Assembly: GCA_009741485.1 (NCBI GenBank)
Contig: CM019236.1
Coordinates: 54,485,435 to 54,549,434, forward strand
From: Malurus cyaneus samueli
Lineage: Eukaryota > Chordata > Aves > Passeriformes > Maluridae
Direction: 5' to 3'
DNA length: 64,000 bases
This document shows positions 25,101 to 39,400 of the stretch, one piece after another (positions within the stretch are counted from its first letter, which is position 1; every line of letters starts with the position of its first letter). Made by a program: the position numbers and the translations under genes. The notes under the pieces were generated by a model. It searched no databases. It had not been told where the DNA came from and saw only the letters and a list, made by a program, of their open reading frames with translations.

Positions 25101-28100
25101 CACATGAGTGATCAATGTTTCTAAAGGTGGAGCAGGTGCAGTTCATGAAGCCAGATTACAAGCAAAGAGAATACATCTTTAAAAATAGCTCACCCTTTTT
25201 AAAAATTAATTTAAACAAGACTGTTTCCTAAGGCACAGGGAGCTCAGGAGAGAAAAGGGTGGCCATAGTGGTAACAGTGATTTTGATCTTTTAGATGCAA
25301 AGCATAACATTAGTTTTATTTGTCAGATATTATTTTGCTAGAGAAACCTCTATAAAGTACTCTGAAAAATTGTAATAGGAGCAGATGGTAATGGCTCAAA
25401 ATCAAAATGCTGAAAAAGACTTTTTTTGGAACAGGACAAGTTTGTAGGACAAAATTGCTTATATGTTTTTAATTTGAATGCTGTAGAGCTTAACCCTGAC
25501 TGCAAACCAAGTGGACTAGGACTATGATATCTATATGGCTGTAAAATATTGGCAGTAGAAAATAAATGTTATTAGAAAGACCCTGGACTGCAGCATACTG
25601 AAATCTGTTTAATATCAGGAAAATTAATTTGAATTAAGTGTCCCCTTTTTAGTAAGACATCAAGCTGTACAAGTTTAAGCACTACCCGATAGAGATTGCT
25701 TGGCAAACTTCCCAAATCTTTGTGAGACATTAAATTTCATTGTGAGGATTTAACACTAGTACTTGTGTATTTGTACAGAAACTCAAAAAGTCCAGCTGGC
25801 ACAAAAATCATCACAAAACTGGCACCACAATCCTGAGTAAACTCCCTCTGAGATTTCCATTTCATTCATGTGGATCACATCTGCTCAATCATAATGCCCC
25901 AAAGCACCTGAGTTCCCCCTCACCTCAAGAGAGCACTGGAGGAGGATATCACCCACAGGCTTTCTTCACTGCTGTAATTTCTGCTGTTTCAGTCCATGTC
26001 AGAAGTGAGGTGAGAGACAGGGTTTGCTTCCTCACAAAGGCTTTTAGGGCTCAACTTTACAGCTGGAGGGCAAACTATAAAGATGTCACAAACCTGGGCA
26101 CCACTGCTGGTCCATCTCTTGTGAAAGTTTCTCTGCTGGACTGTGCTGCATACTCTCCATTGGGGGACATCCTCATGGAGACAGAAGAGATAGGAATAGG
26201 AAAGGAAATTACTCTCTGCTATCTGCAAGATAAACCTTCACCACACAGTATTACTCTAGTATGGGCTAGGCTGGGCTGTAAAATATTTTTTCCATGGTTC
26301 ACTAGTGAAGTTTGGAAAGTAGGGCTAGAAATACAAGAATTTTCAAATGCAAATATTTTATGTAAACTCTGATTTGAAGGTTCACCTCATTGAGGAAGGC
26401 ATGCAGCATGTACTGTTACACAGTTACAAACCACTGAGGAATATATGCTGATATTATACATACATATTATATATATAGTCAACAAATAACAGTGATTTTG
26501 ACTTCCTAGTAAGAGAAAGGGGTTTTCAGTGGTATTGCACTTCCACCTATAAAAGTCAGCAGAGACCTGAGAAACAGCTAAAAGTCATAGTACGAGAGTT
26601 TGTGCATTTCCACTGCTTAGATTAAGATTTTTCATTAACTCGTGCCTCTGTTTAGGCCCTACCACCAGGGATATATCCTGCATCTGCAAACTGTGGTTTC
26701 TCCCCCGTCCTTAAAAACGACTGATTAGCTGCTCAGCTTAAGCAAAATTTCCCCAAGAGATGAAACTTAGGAAAAAAAAAATTGAAGTCCATTCTTTTCC
26801 AAAATTTCTGTTCTAAACTATTTTTCTTATGTTCTTAGACCTAGCACAATAGAAATCAGCATTTAAGAAAAAAAGATGTGAGTTTGCTTCTAAAATTTAA
26901 ATAAGACAAATAATTTAGATATATCCACAAATAAGAAAATGGAAGTACCAAGGAAATTACCATCAATTTATGAATCCAGTATTGATGTTTAATCTGTGGA
27001 CAACATTTTCTACAAGGAATCTTTAGGGGTCTACAACAAACATAGTAGTTCAATAATTATATGTGCATAGTAATCTGATAAGATCTTACTGGAAATTTGG
27101 TGTAATAATAACTGATGTTGTAAAGTGTTATTATTTAGGGAAAATGGAAACAGTAATACTTGTTACCTTCCATAACACATAAAAAAAAATATTTTCCTAC
27201 CTCTAAATTCCAAACTTCAATGAATGATAGGAACTTTACTTGAAAATTTTCTTGAATTTGCCTCACTAAACTTGCATTCATTTAGGTCCTTTCTGAGGCC
27301 ATTTTGGTGTTTAAGCATTTATGTATTATGATTGTAGTTTAGCAGTAACTTACTGGTGTAAAAGTAATATGTAAAACTGGTAGGAGGCATTGCCTTGATT
27401 GAGTTGAACATTCTTTTATGGAGCAAAGATATTTCTAATATCTTTTATATAGATATTTTTCTAATATAAAGTATTTTCTAATATCAAAATTAACTACTTC
27501 ATAGAAAAATAATGATGCTCATTGACCTGGTAGTTCATATTTTACTGCTAATTTGTTGTATGGTATCCATTCATATGCTTGGACCATCTAAGCTCGAATG
27601 ATGCACATCAGCTTTAGGCAACGTTGCTGTTGTTTAGAGCTAGTCCTGAATCAGGATTTACTGTGTGCTTCCTTCTACTTCTTCTACTACTTCCTTCTAC
27701 TGATAATTCAGCTAAAGGAAAATGGCTCACCTAATGGATTACACTTACCCTGAAGGACTTCAAGTTCCAGATGATAAAACTTTGAATAAAAAAATGATCA
27801 GATGAGACAAGGAACGATGAATTATTTGTATGCAGAATTCTAAGAATATGGTCATCTCTTTCAGCCCGGATGCAGCAAACAAGCCCACTGAAAGAGTCAA
27901 TCTGTTCATGCATACATTCTTGAGAAGTAGGCTACAAAATAATTTTGTCTTCCAGAGACTGAACAGCTACCTGTGGGTTACAGGCTTGAAAAATATTTCT
28001 TCGCATTTAGTACTTGAATGTCTTATTTTTAAGTATTCAGGAATGGCTCAAAAATTGCTCAGCTGGAAGAAAAGGAAAGCTAAACAAAACACCTCAGACA

Positions 28101-31100
28101 TGCATTTAACACAGCATGATTTAAGGAAAAGTGGCTTTCTTTTTTACTGTTGCCTCCTAAATGCAATGCACAGCCTCATTTTTTAAGATTTCCTCTCTTG
28201 TGTAGCCTCAGAGGCCTCACTCACACAATGCTTGCTAGCTTTTTCCTTCGATAATACATGACTGTAGATAATAGACTTTCAGTGTCACAGATTCAGCACA
28301 ATCTCACGCTTATATATCAGAAAATATCACTTTCCTTCAGATATGCTTTTAGTTACAAATGCCTTGCACATTTCAGTGGCTTTCTCATGCTGAGCACTTC
28401 ATCCAGGCTTGGATCTGATCCAGCTCTTACCATAGGCAGTGGCAAGAATCTTAGATTCAGTAGGGACTAAATGAAACCCTGTGGGTTTTATCCTCATTTC
28501 TATGTTTCAGTCCCAAGTGCAACATTTAAACAGATGCTTAAATTTGTGATCAGTCCCATTCAAATCAAGGCATCACTCACATGTTTATAATTACATATAC
28601 ACCAAAGTAGGAGCATGTATATGTGTATTGCACAGGCTATTCAATTACTGAAGGCTGCACAGCTTATGGAAGAATAAGTGACCCTAAGTGTTAGAGTCAC
28701 AGAATAATGAAATTATAGAACTTCTCAATGATTGGGTGGGACCATGAGGATCATCTAGTCCAACTTCTTTCTCCTTTCAAGACTACCTAACACTAAAACA
28801 TATCTCTAAGGGCATCATTCCATCACTGCTTGAACTTTGACAGGCTTGTTTCCATGACCACTGCCCTAGAAGCCTGTTCCAGTAGCCAACCAACATCTCA
28901 ATGAATTTCCCTTGAAAGAGTTTTGTTCTAAGTCCTCCTTGTCTTATTTCTGGTCAGCAGAAAGGGGAGAGCAGCATCTCCACCTCTGCTGTCCCCATCA
29001 AGGAACATGTAACCTATAATGGGATCCTTCAGCCTTCCCTTCAGCCTTCCCTTCACCAGCTGAACAAGCCAAATGACCTCAGCTGCTCCTCTGAAACCTT
29101 GCCCCGATGCCTTTCACCATCTTGAATGCACTCCTCGGATACACTACAATTGTTTGATGCCCTGTTATTCAGGTGCTCAAAGCTGCCCCCAGCACTGGAG
29201 CTGAGGCCGCCTCAGGTCAGAGCAGAGCGGGACAATCCCCTCCCTTGCCCGGCTGGCCATGCTGGGTCTGATGTCCCCCAGGACACGGGTGGCCCTCCTG
29301 GCTGCCAGGGAGCTGCTGATGCACAACCATCCACGGAAAACCCCAGATCTCTTTCCTCAGGGCTGGTCTCCACAGAGTCTCTGTTCTGTGTGTTTTTTAG
29401 AAGTCAAAGTCTTGAAGAAACTAATCCTCTTTGACCAAGCTTTCCATTATAACTGACATAGTCATTTTTAACAAATAAACGAAGTGCAAAATATAGTCCT
29501 TTATCTTACTCAATTTTTTTATGATGCTGGCCTGATTGTTTTATTTGCCTTATTTATAATGATCAGATGAATAGTTTGTGTGTACTATTTTAAATCAAAA
29601 GATTATTTAAGCATTGTTAACTTTGGTTGGTTTGTGGTCTATACTTAATTACCTGAGTGTTTAATTATGGTTTCTGTATTGTGATTGGATGCCTGAAACT
29701 TCTGAAGACGGGAAAAGAAGGAGTCAGAAACAATAATTAGTACACAGTCAAAGTGAGCACACATAAATGACTTGGTATAGTATGAAAATGGATCTTAATA
29801 TGAACAAAATGTCTTGATAATTAGTACAATTTAAAAACTATTTTTCAAAAAGTATTTTTTAAACTGTTTAACTGTTTAAAACCAGGTATTTTTGCTATAT
29901 TCAACCCTTTGTAGCTAGTTCTGTATATCCATTATCAAATTGCTGCAAAATAGTAAAAGTGTCACACTGCTGAAATGAGAAAATTCACTTCTGCAGGGAT
30001 AAAGGTTATTGAACATTTCATGGTGTAGATTAACATGGAAGCAAAAACATGGGTGCTCAAGCTGTTTTTAGAGCAATTGACAGAGGAGTTCACTGATGTA
30101 TTGCAGACGGTGCTGTTACAGCGACAACTTAATTAGTCATTAAGAAAAAGTAGTTTTAATGAGAACGGTCTAGATGGCACAGAGCATCCTTTTCATACCT
30201 ATGTGACAAGGATAGAAAAAAAAAGAGCAGTAAAAAGAATAACAATTAACTGCCCTTAAAATACAACAGAATTTCAAAAGATTTCGAATAGTGGGTAGAA
30301 TGAGCAGGGTGGCTCTAGGTAGCAGCAGGAGTGCAGCTGGCTTCTGTGCACAAGGACAGCTGAATTGCGAGCACTTCAAGTTTTTATTCAGTTACAGAAA
30401 AAGAAGGAGCCTGAGAAGGTAAAATAAATCCTTCACATGGAAAAGAATGACGTTAAAAATAAAGCCCTGATGAGAGACGTGTGGAGGACACAGGTCTGGG
30501 CTGTTTACTCTGGAAGTCTGTTGTTGATTCTAATCTGGAGTGGGATGGCATCCCATGAGTTTCCTGGGGAAACAGACCACCCTGTGCAGCAGGTTTGGTG
30601 AAGAAGCCAGCACTTTGCACACATCTCTGCACCTTTTGTGGTCTGGCTTTCACTCGGGGAGATGTCACTGAGGTCAGTCGTGACCTAGTATCTGTTCACC
30701 TTGTTCCTGCCTCTGGGACGAGAAGGGAAAGCTTTACTTACCACGGCTTTTACCTTGAAGGTCAAATAGGCTTCATTCCCTCCCATCCTCTGAAATCCTC
30801 AGAATTTCAGAAAGAGTTTTTATGGCCAGGGGAGGGCAAGGTGTGCCCAGTGGGGCAGCAGGGTGGCTGTGGGAGGTTCAGGCACCACCACAAGTGCCCC
30901 CTTGCTCCCTGAAGTCATAGCCCCAATGTCCTGGCTCAGGTGTTTTCAGTGGAGATCCACAGTCTTGAGGGGAGGAAACACGGGAAGGGAAGCCTTCTTG
31001 CAGACACTTAACTGGAGGCATTTTGTGGAGTAGGCTGCTGGAAAGGTGGCTGGGAAGGAGGCCCTGTAAGGTCAAAGGGAAGGGGCTCCTGTGAGGGATT

Positions 31101-31336
31101 GCGGCCATTAAAGGGGACACACAGCAGGGTAGGGACACTCGCAGGGGATTCCTGCAGCTGGCCCATGCTGGAACAGGGAAGAACCAGTAAAGAAGGAAGA
31201 AGGAGCCACAGGAGACTGGTATGAATGCACAGGGGAACTATTGCACACTGTGTGTACACTACACATCTGCCCCTTGCCCAGCTGGTGGAACCACAGTGGG
31301 GACGTGGCAATGCCTTCACTTAGCACTTTTTTATAG
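24270..31336 (+). repeat. Block A, left arm of a large inverted duplication
   Basis: Its reverse complement recurs at 33,487-40,343. Matching landmarks include GGAAGCATATGCCCGAGCTC near 24,290 (counterpart near 40,310) and a CR1 near 28,692 (counterpart ending near 36,007). GGCTCCTTCTTCCTTC-type sequence near 31,200 has its counterpart near 33,610. This copy reads smoothly: its CR1 and conserved-looking stretches are intact compared with the other arm. It is therefore probably the correct version of the locus. Confidence 0.93.
28692..29335 (-). mobile_element. CR1 LINE 3'-end fragment
   Basis: Read on the minus strand it shows typical CR1 3' sequence. It has GGCAGCCAGGAGGGCCACCC near 29,300, CTGAGGCGGCCTCAGCTCCA near 29,200, and GTTGGACTAGATGATCCTCA near 28,755. 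It ends in a degraded ATTCTGTGA-type tail at 28,692-28,715. The left (5') limit is soft, between about 29,320 and 29,380. A small 12-bp duplication (CCCTTCAGCCTT repeated) lies near 29,035-29,055. It is 5'-truncated, degraded and non-coding. Confidence 0.88.
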
Positions 31337-33486
31337 ATGCATGATAAAATCACAGCAAAATGTGACACCTAATGACAGAATGTAAATGAAACTTAATTGT
31401 TTACCATATATGTGAAGTGGCATCCTCTGCGGATGAGAACATTTTCATTATATGATAAGATATGATATGGTACATATTTTCATGGCATTTTCAGCATAGT
31501 TTAGAGCTTCAAAACAAAGTTCAAGACATTTTCAAATAGCTTGATTGCTCATACCTGAACATGAAAGTGGTTTTCAGGCGAAGAAATGTGTTTTTCTCTA
31601 TTGCAAGTATGAAAAGAACGTCTTAGAAATCAAAAAAAAAAAAGCAATTATTAAATAACCCTAATTAAAAAAAAAAAAAAGCATTTTAAACTTGTTACTC
31701 AGAAAATAATTAAATAGTAAAGATTTGTTTACGTTCTATGTTCTAATGATTACGAACTGGTGTTTTATTTGGTTTCAAGGAGAAGAACATCTTCTTGTCA
31801 ACCTCATTAGCAGGATAAGTTTTCATTAAATACTGTCCACTTCAGTGGAATATTTGCCTCAAATTCCCATCAATGCCTTCTGAACAACTAAATTCCAAAC
31901 TAGTATATTCCAAAATAAGGCACCAATTTCTGTAGCATAGTTACAAGTTTATTTCAAAATTATGTCAGCCCATTATGAACTGGGGAGTTGATAACTACAT
32001 TAAGCTAAAAGTCGAAATAAAGAGGAGCAAAATTTTTTCCAATTCAGTCATTAGCATTCAATGTATGTTAGTTGTTGTCTTCTGAGACTGCTATATTTTT
32101 TAATACAACATGCTCTAACATCTAGCTAAAGACATTTAATTTTCCACTAACTAAAGGAATATTGAGTATGCTGACCCCCTGATTATTTTCTTAAATTTCC
32201 ATAAGCAATATTTAGACAAACCAAATGTTTAAGGAATGGGCAGCACTCATCAGTAATCTGACAAGTTCAAATTCTGCTCTCAGTTACAACAGAGTTAACC
32301 TCAATGTCTGTGCATTTGACAGGAGACACAGCCCCAGTTCCATGTCTACAAGCAGGTTTTTTTTTGCAGCAGATTCTTGTTTTTATCAGTATGAGAAAAA
32401 GCTATGTTGAATGCATTGTTCTTTTCCTGGGACGCCATTTTAATGTAAAAGAGTTAGCTGGTATATTTTATAAACATAATTATAAAAAAGATCATATGAG
32501 ACCTACGACTGCAGACTTCACGTTTCCTTTTCATGAGCAAGTGCTTCTTGCATACCTGCTAGCCAAGATGATGTATCTGACTGTATCAATTCGAGAATAT
32601 ATATATTAAAAAAAAAAAAAAAAAAAAAGAAAAGCCATATCATTATCCCTTCATTCTGCTCTCTTTTTCAGAAAAAGATGAACTCTGTGACCTTTAAGAC
32701 ATCAACAGCTCATGTCTTCCCATTCTCTTTCATGCAGCTTTCCCAAAGACTGGAATCTCTGTCCTACATACTGAAAGAAGAAGATGAATAGGTCTGTCCT
32801 GTAAATTTTCATTGGAAGGGCAGAGGTTTTTTTCACTTTTAAACTTCACTGCAAGACCTCAACAGAAAACCCCTTATTTTACCTCTGCCTCACAGGCAGA
32901 TTAGGACTGAGATCCTCCGCATGGAATCAGGAGTGCTGTGACATAATGTGGTTTTGGTGTTTGCAAGCTTGAGGAAGTCGTCATCATAAAACACAACATA
33001 TATTATAGACTAAATACCATTTGTGGAAATAGGTAATAAGCTATAAAAATCCTGTGTTTCTGCTGCCATATTCATTGGCTATCAAGCTGTGTGTACAATT
33101 AAAACAACATCATTGAAAATATTGATTAGATTGGATGCTTAAAACACCCTCCCTTTTTATTAGGAGTAGAGGATTTCAACATCCTTATATAAATCAGGGC
33201 TTCATTCTCCACAGTTAAAGGTAGTGCTCACCAATTGCTTGAAAGGCACTAAAACCTCAGTGAAGAGCCTGTGCTCCCCCTCTTCTGCCTTTACGGGCCT
33301 AGTGGGATGGCCAGTGCAAGGATTATGTCATGGGCTGATTTTCCCCTTCTTCCTTGACAAATATTTTCGGGTTGAAAAAGTTTTATTGAAATAGACTATT
33401 AATGCCCATTTCCCAAATTTCTAAAAACTCAAGTGTGAGGGAAAAAAAAAACTAAAAAAAAGCAACACTAGCTGAGACAGTGGGGA
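31337..33486 (+). repeat. Block S, copy 1 (between arms A and A')
   Basis: It starts ATGCATGATAAAATCACAGC and matches 43,503-45,755 in direct orientation over its whole length, with scattered single-base insertions and deletions. No gene is recognised. It holds A-rich tracts at about 31,631-31,680 and 32,608-32,628. At its right end it passes directly into the reverse complement of the end of block A, a join also seen at the end of copy 2. That join (S to A') is therefore likely genuine, whereas the A-to-S join at 31,336 is suspect. Confidence 0.92.
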
Positions 33487-36400
33487 AGAAAGTGCAAGTG
33501 AAGGCATGCCAGCACGCCCACTGTGGTTTCACAACGCACTGGGCAAGGCATATGTGTGTACAACAGTGTGCAAGTAGTTCCCCTGTGACATTGCATCACC
33601 ATCTCCTGTGGCTCCTTCTTCCTTCTTTACTGGTTCTCCTGTTCAGCATGGGCCAGCTGCAGGAATCCCTGCGAGGTGCCCACCCTGCGTGTGTCGCTTT
33701 AATGCCGCAATCCTCACAGAGCCCTTCCCTTTGACTTACAGGGCCTCCTTCCAGCCACCTTCCAGCAGGCCACTCCACAAATGCACTCCAGTTAAGGCTG
33801 CAAGAAGGCTTCCCTATTTTGTGGCCTTTCCCGCGTTTCGCCCCCCCTTAACTGTGGATTCTCCACTGAAGAACACCTGAGCCTAGGACTTGGCATGCTT
33901 CAGGGAGCAGGGGCACTGAGGTGTGCGTGACCTACCCACAGCCACCGTCGCTGCCCACGCGCACACCTTGCCCTCCCCGCCATGAACAGCTCTTTCTGAA
34001 ATGTAGGGACTCAAAGATAGGAGGAATGAAGCCTATTTGTGACCTTCAGTAAAGCCGTGGTAATGCTGTCCCTTTCGCGCCAATGAAGCAAAAAGTGAAA
34101 GATACTAGGTCACGACTGACTCAGTGAGATCGATCCCTGAGAAGACAATCCATCAAAGGTGGCAGAGTTGTGTGGCAAAGTCTGGCTTCTGTCACCAAAC
34201 CTCGCACAGGGTGGCTTTCCCCAGGAAACTCGTGGGATGCCATCAACAGGCCAGATGCCAGATAGAAAACACAAGACTCCAGAGTAGACAGCCCAGACCT
34301 TGTCCTCCACAACGTCTCTCATCAGGCTCTTATTTAACTCGAAATCATCTTTTCCATGTGTAAGGATTTATTTTACCTTCAGGCTGCCTTTTCTGGTAAC
34401 TGAAGTAAAAGACTTGAAGTACTGTGTGTGCGCAGATTCATCGCTGGCCAGAAGCAGCTCACTCTGCTGGTCCTGAGCCAGGACCGCTGCTCATCTGATC
34501 CTCATATTTCTAAATTTTTGAACTGTGTCATTTAAGGGAGGTTAATTTGTTATGTGCCTTTTATCTGCTCAGTTTTTCTATCCTGTGGCAACAATGGTAT
34601 GAAAAGGAGCTCTTGCCATCTAAGACCGTCCATTAAAACTACTTTTCTTAATGACTAATTAAGTGTCGTCGTAACACACCGTCCTGCAATAGCATCAGGT
34701 GAACTCCTCTTCAATTGCTCTAAAAACAGCTTGAACACCCAGTTTTTGCTTCCAGTGTAATCCTACAAGCATGAGCGTCAATAACCTTACCCTGCAGAAT
34801 GATTTTTCTCATTTAATAGCAGTGTACAACTTAATGATTGCAGCAATTTTGATAATGATATACAGACTAGCTACGAAAGGGGTTAATAATGCATAAATGA
34901 CCTGGTTTAAACAGTTTAAATCAGTTTAAAAAAATACTTTTGAAAAATGTTTATTAAATGTACTTAATTACAAGACATTTTTTCATAATTAGAGATCCAT
35001 TCATACTAGTATAGACCAATCATTTATGTTTGCTCATTTGCTGTGTACTAATTATGTTTCTGACTCTTCTTTTCCCGTCTTCAGAAGTTCAGGCATCAAT
35101 AAATACAAACCATAATTAACACACTCAGTATTAGTAAGACCGACAAACCAACCAAGTTTAACAATGCTTAAATAATCTTTGTTAAAGATAGTAACTACAC
35201 AAACTATCAGGCTGATCATGTAAATGTAAAGGCAATAAAACAATCAGGCAGCTCATAAAAAATTGAGTAAGTAAGAAGGAGCTAATGGCACTTGTTTATT
35301 TGTTAAAAATGACTATGCAGTTGTATAATGATAAGCTTGGTCAAGAGATTATTTTCTTCAAGACTTGACTTCAAAAACACACAGAACAGAGGACTTGGAA
35401 CAGCCCAGGAAGAGTCGGGTTTTCCGTGATGTGTGCATTCAGCACTACCTGGCAGCACAGAGGCCACCCGTTCCGGGGACATCAAACCCAGATGGCCAGC
35501 CGGCAAGGAGGGATTGGTCCGCTCCTGCCTCCACTAGCCCAGCTCGCAGTGCGGGGCAGCTTTGACACACTGAAAACAGGGCATCAAACAATGTATTGGT
35601 AGCCGAGATGCATCAAGATGTGAAAGCATCGGGGCAAGGTTTCAGAGAGGCCCACTGAAGCATTGCTTGTTCAGCTGGGAAAGGAAGGCTGAAGGAAGGC
35701 GAAGATCCATGAAGGTTACATGACCTTGAGGGGACAGCAGAGGTGGAGATCGCTCTTCCCCCGTCTGCTGAACGAAAAACAAGGGAGACTAGAGCAAAAC
35801 CTTCAGGGAAATTCATCTGAGATGTGGTTGGCTACTGAAAGGGCTTCTATGCAGTGGTCATGGACACAAGCCCTGTCAAGTTCAAGCCAGTGAGAAATAA
35901 TCCCTTTCAAGATATTTTTTAGTGTGGTTAGGTCTTGAAAGGACAGAATGACTAGATGATCTGTGCCACCCAATTGAGAATCTATAATTTCTTATTGCTT
36001 GACTCAACACTTAGTCATGTATTCTTGCCATAGTGTGCATCCTCATAATTGAATAGCCTGTGCAATACAACAATACAATCTCCTACTCTTGGTGTATTGT
36101 AATTATAAACATTGTGAGTGATGCCTTGATTTTGAATGGACTGATCACTTAATTAAGCGCCATCTGTTTATAAATGTTGCACTTGGGACTGAAACATAGA
36201 AAGTAGGGATACAAACCGCACAGGTTTACATTATCCCTACTGGAATTAGATCTGCACGTATGTAATGAGTCTGGGATCAGATCCAAGCGAATAAGTGTCA
36301 GCATATGAGAAACCATGAAATGTGCAAGGCATTTGTAACTAAACAAGCATAAGTTGAAGAAGTGATATTTTCTGATATGTAGTAAGCGTGAGATTGTGCT

Positions 36401-39400
36401 GAAATCGTGCCTATTGAAGTCTATTAATCTCATCATTGTATCATCGACGGAAAACTAGCAAGCATGTTGAGTGAGCCTCTGAGGCTAAGCACAAGCAGAG
36501 AGAGTGCTTAAAAAAGATACTGATGCATCTGGCCAATTAGGGAGGCAACAGTAAAAAAGAAAGCCACTTTTCCTTAAATCCTGCTGTTTAAATGCTGTCT
36601 GAGGTGTTTTGTTTAGCTTTCCTTCTTCCAGGCTGGACAATTTGAGATCTAAAACTTAAATGAAACATTCAATACTAAATCAAGAAATATTTTTTCAAGC
36701 CTTAACCACAGTGCGTTGCAGTCTCTGGGATGAAACAAAATTATCTGTAGCCTACTTCTCAAGATAGATGTGGAAAGAATTGATCTTCATGGGCTGTTTG
36801 CTGCATCCGGGCTGGAAAAGTTACCATTTTCTCAGAATCTGCATACAAATAATTCTGCGATTGCCTTGGTCTCATCTGATCATTTTATTCAATATTTAAC
36901 GGACTTGAAGCCTCAGGAATGTATCCATAGTGGAGCCAATTTCCTAGCTGAATTATCAGTAGAAGGAAGAGTAGAAAGATAAGGATCACACAGTAGAATT
37001 CCCGATTCAAAGACAGCTCTATAACATAGCAACGTTGCCTAAAGCTGATGTGTCAGTGATCGAGCTAGATGGCCCAAGCATATGATGGATACGCATCAAC
37101 AAATTAGCAAGAATAAACTTACCAGTCAATTGAGCATCTCAATATTTTCTATGAATTAGTATTAATTTTGATTATTAGAAATAAAGCTTTAGTATTAAGA
37201 AAATAATCTCTAATATAAACAGCATATCGAATATTTTCTTGCTCCCATTAAAGAATGTCAGTCTCAATTCAAAAGGCAATGCCGTATCCTACCTATTTTT
37301 AATATACTTTACACAAGAAAGCATACAGTAAAGTTACTGCTGAAAAGATCACAATCATAATACATAAAGTTTAAACACCAAGCCTCAAAGGACTATGAAT
37401 GCAGTTTAGTGGAGCAAATTCGAAATTTTCAAGTGATTCAATTAATTAAGTTTGGAATTAGGAGTAGGAAATATTTTGTTTCTGTGTTGAGTCGGGAAAG
37501 GTAACAGATGTATTTGCCATTTCCCAATAAAACACTTCCAAACATCAGCTTATATTTCAATCTTCATCCAAATTTCAGTAAGACTCTGATTAATCAAATT
37601 ACTATGCAACAGATATTATTGAACTACTATGTATTGTTGTAGACTCTCCTAAAAGATTCCTTGTAGAAAATGGTGTCACTAGATTAACATCAATAACTGG
37701 ATTCATAAATTGAGGTAATTTCCTTGGTACTCTCCATGTGTTATTTGTGGATATATTAAATTATTTGTCTTTTAAATTGAAGAAGCAAACCTCACATCTT
37801 TTCTTAAATGCTGATTCATGTGCAAGGGTCTATGAACATAGAAAAGTTAGAAAGAATTTGGAAAAAGAATGGACTTCAAAATTTTTTTTTTCCTAATTTT
37901 TCATCTCTTGGGAATTTTGCTTAAGGCTGAGCAGCTAATCACGTTTTAGACGGGGCAGAAACACAAAGGTGTGCAGATCAGGATTGTGATCGATCCCTGT
38001 AAGGCCTAAAAGAGCACGAGTTAATGAAGAAATCTTGTATTTTCTAAGCAGTGGAAAATCACAAACTTCTCGTCTATGATTTTATCTGTTTCTCAGTTCT
38101 GCTGACTTTTTATAAGTGGAGTGCAAATACAAAACCTTTCTCATTCTAGGAAGTCAAAATCACGTTATTGTGACTAATATTATAATAATGTATGTATAGA
38201 ATGATGGAATATCAGCATAATCCTTCAGTTGGTTTGTAACGTGTAACAGTACAATGCTGCCTGCCTTCCTCAATGATGGTGAACTCAAATCAGCAGTTTA
38301 CATAAATTGACTTTGAAATTCTTATTTCTAATGCCTACTTTTCCAAACTTCACTAGTAAACATGAAATAACATATTTCACAGCCATGCCAGCCCATACTA
38401 GAGGTAATACTGTGTGGTGAAGGGTTTATCTTCAATAGCAGAGAGTAATTTCCTTCTATTCCTATCCTTCTCTCCATGAGGGATGTCCCCCAATGAGAGT
38501 ATGCAGCCACAGCCAGCCCCAAAGAAAAAGAAAACTCACAAAGAGGATGGCCAGCAGTGGTGCCCATGGTTTGTACATCTTTATAGTTTGCCTCCAAGCT
38601 GTAAAGGAGCCCTAAAAGCCTTTGTGAGGAACAAACCCTGGTCTCTCACCTCACTTCTGACATGGACTGGAACACAGAAATTACATGTCAGTGAGAAAAA
38701 GCGGGGATGGATATCCCCCCATGCTCCTTGAGTGAGGGTATCAGGTGCTTGGGCATGTATTGATTGACATGACCATAATGAATGGAAACTAGAGGGAGTT
38801 TACTCAGGATTGGGTGCACCCAGTTTTGTGATGATTTTGTGCCAGCTGGACTTTTTGAGTTCCTGTACAATCTCAAGTACCTATGGTTAAAATCCTCACA
38901 TGAAATTTAATGTCTCATCGAAAGATTGGAATTTCCAAGCACTTAATCGGTAGTGCTAACTTGTAACACTTATGTCCTACTAAAAAGGGACACTTAATTC
39001 AACCCTTATGTTTCCTGATATTACAACAGATTTCAGATGCTGCAGTCCAGGGTCTGCTAATTAACATTTATTTCTACTGCCAAATTTTACAGCCAGATAG
39101 ATTCACTAGTCTAGTCCACTGGTTTTGCAGTCAGGTTAACCTACAGCATTCAAGTAAAAACATATAAGAGCAATGTCCCAAACTTGTTCCTGTCCAAACA
39201 AAGTCTTTCAGCATTTGGTTTGAGCATTACATGCTCGCTATTCAATTTTTCAGAGTATTATAGAGGTTCTCTAGCAAAATAATATCTGAACAAATAAAAC
39301 TACGAATGTTATGCTTTGCATCTAAAGACAAAAACACTGTTAACAACTAGGCCACACCTTTCTCTCCTGAGCTCCCTGTCTTAGACAGTCTTGTCTTAAA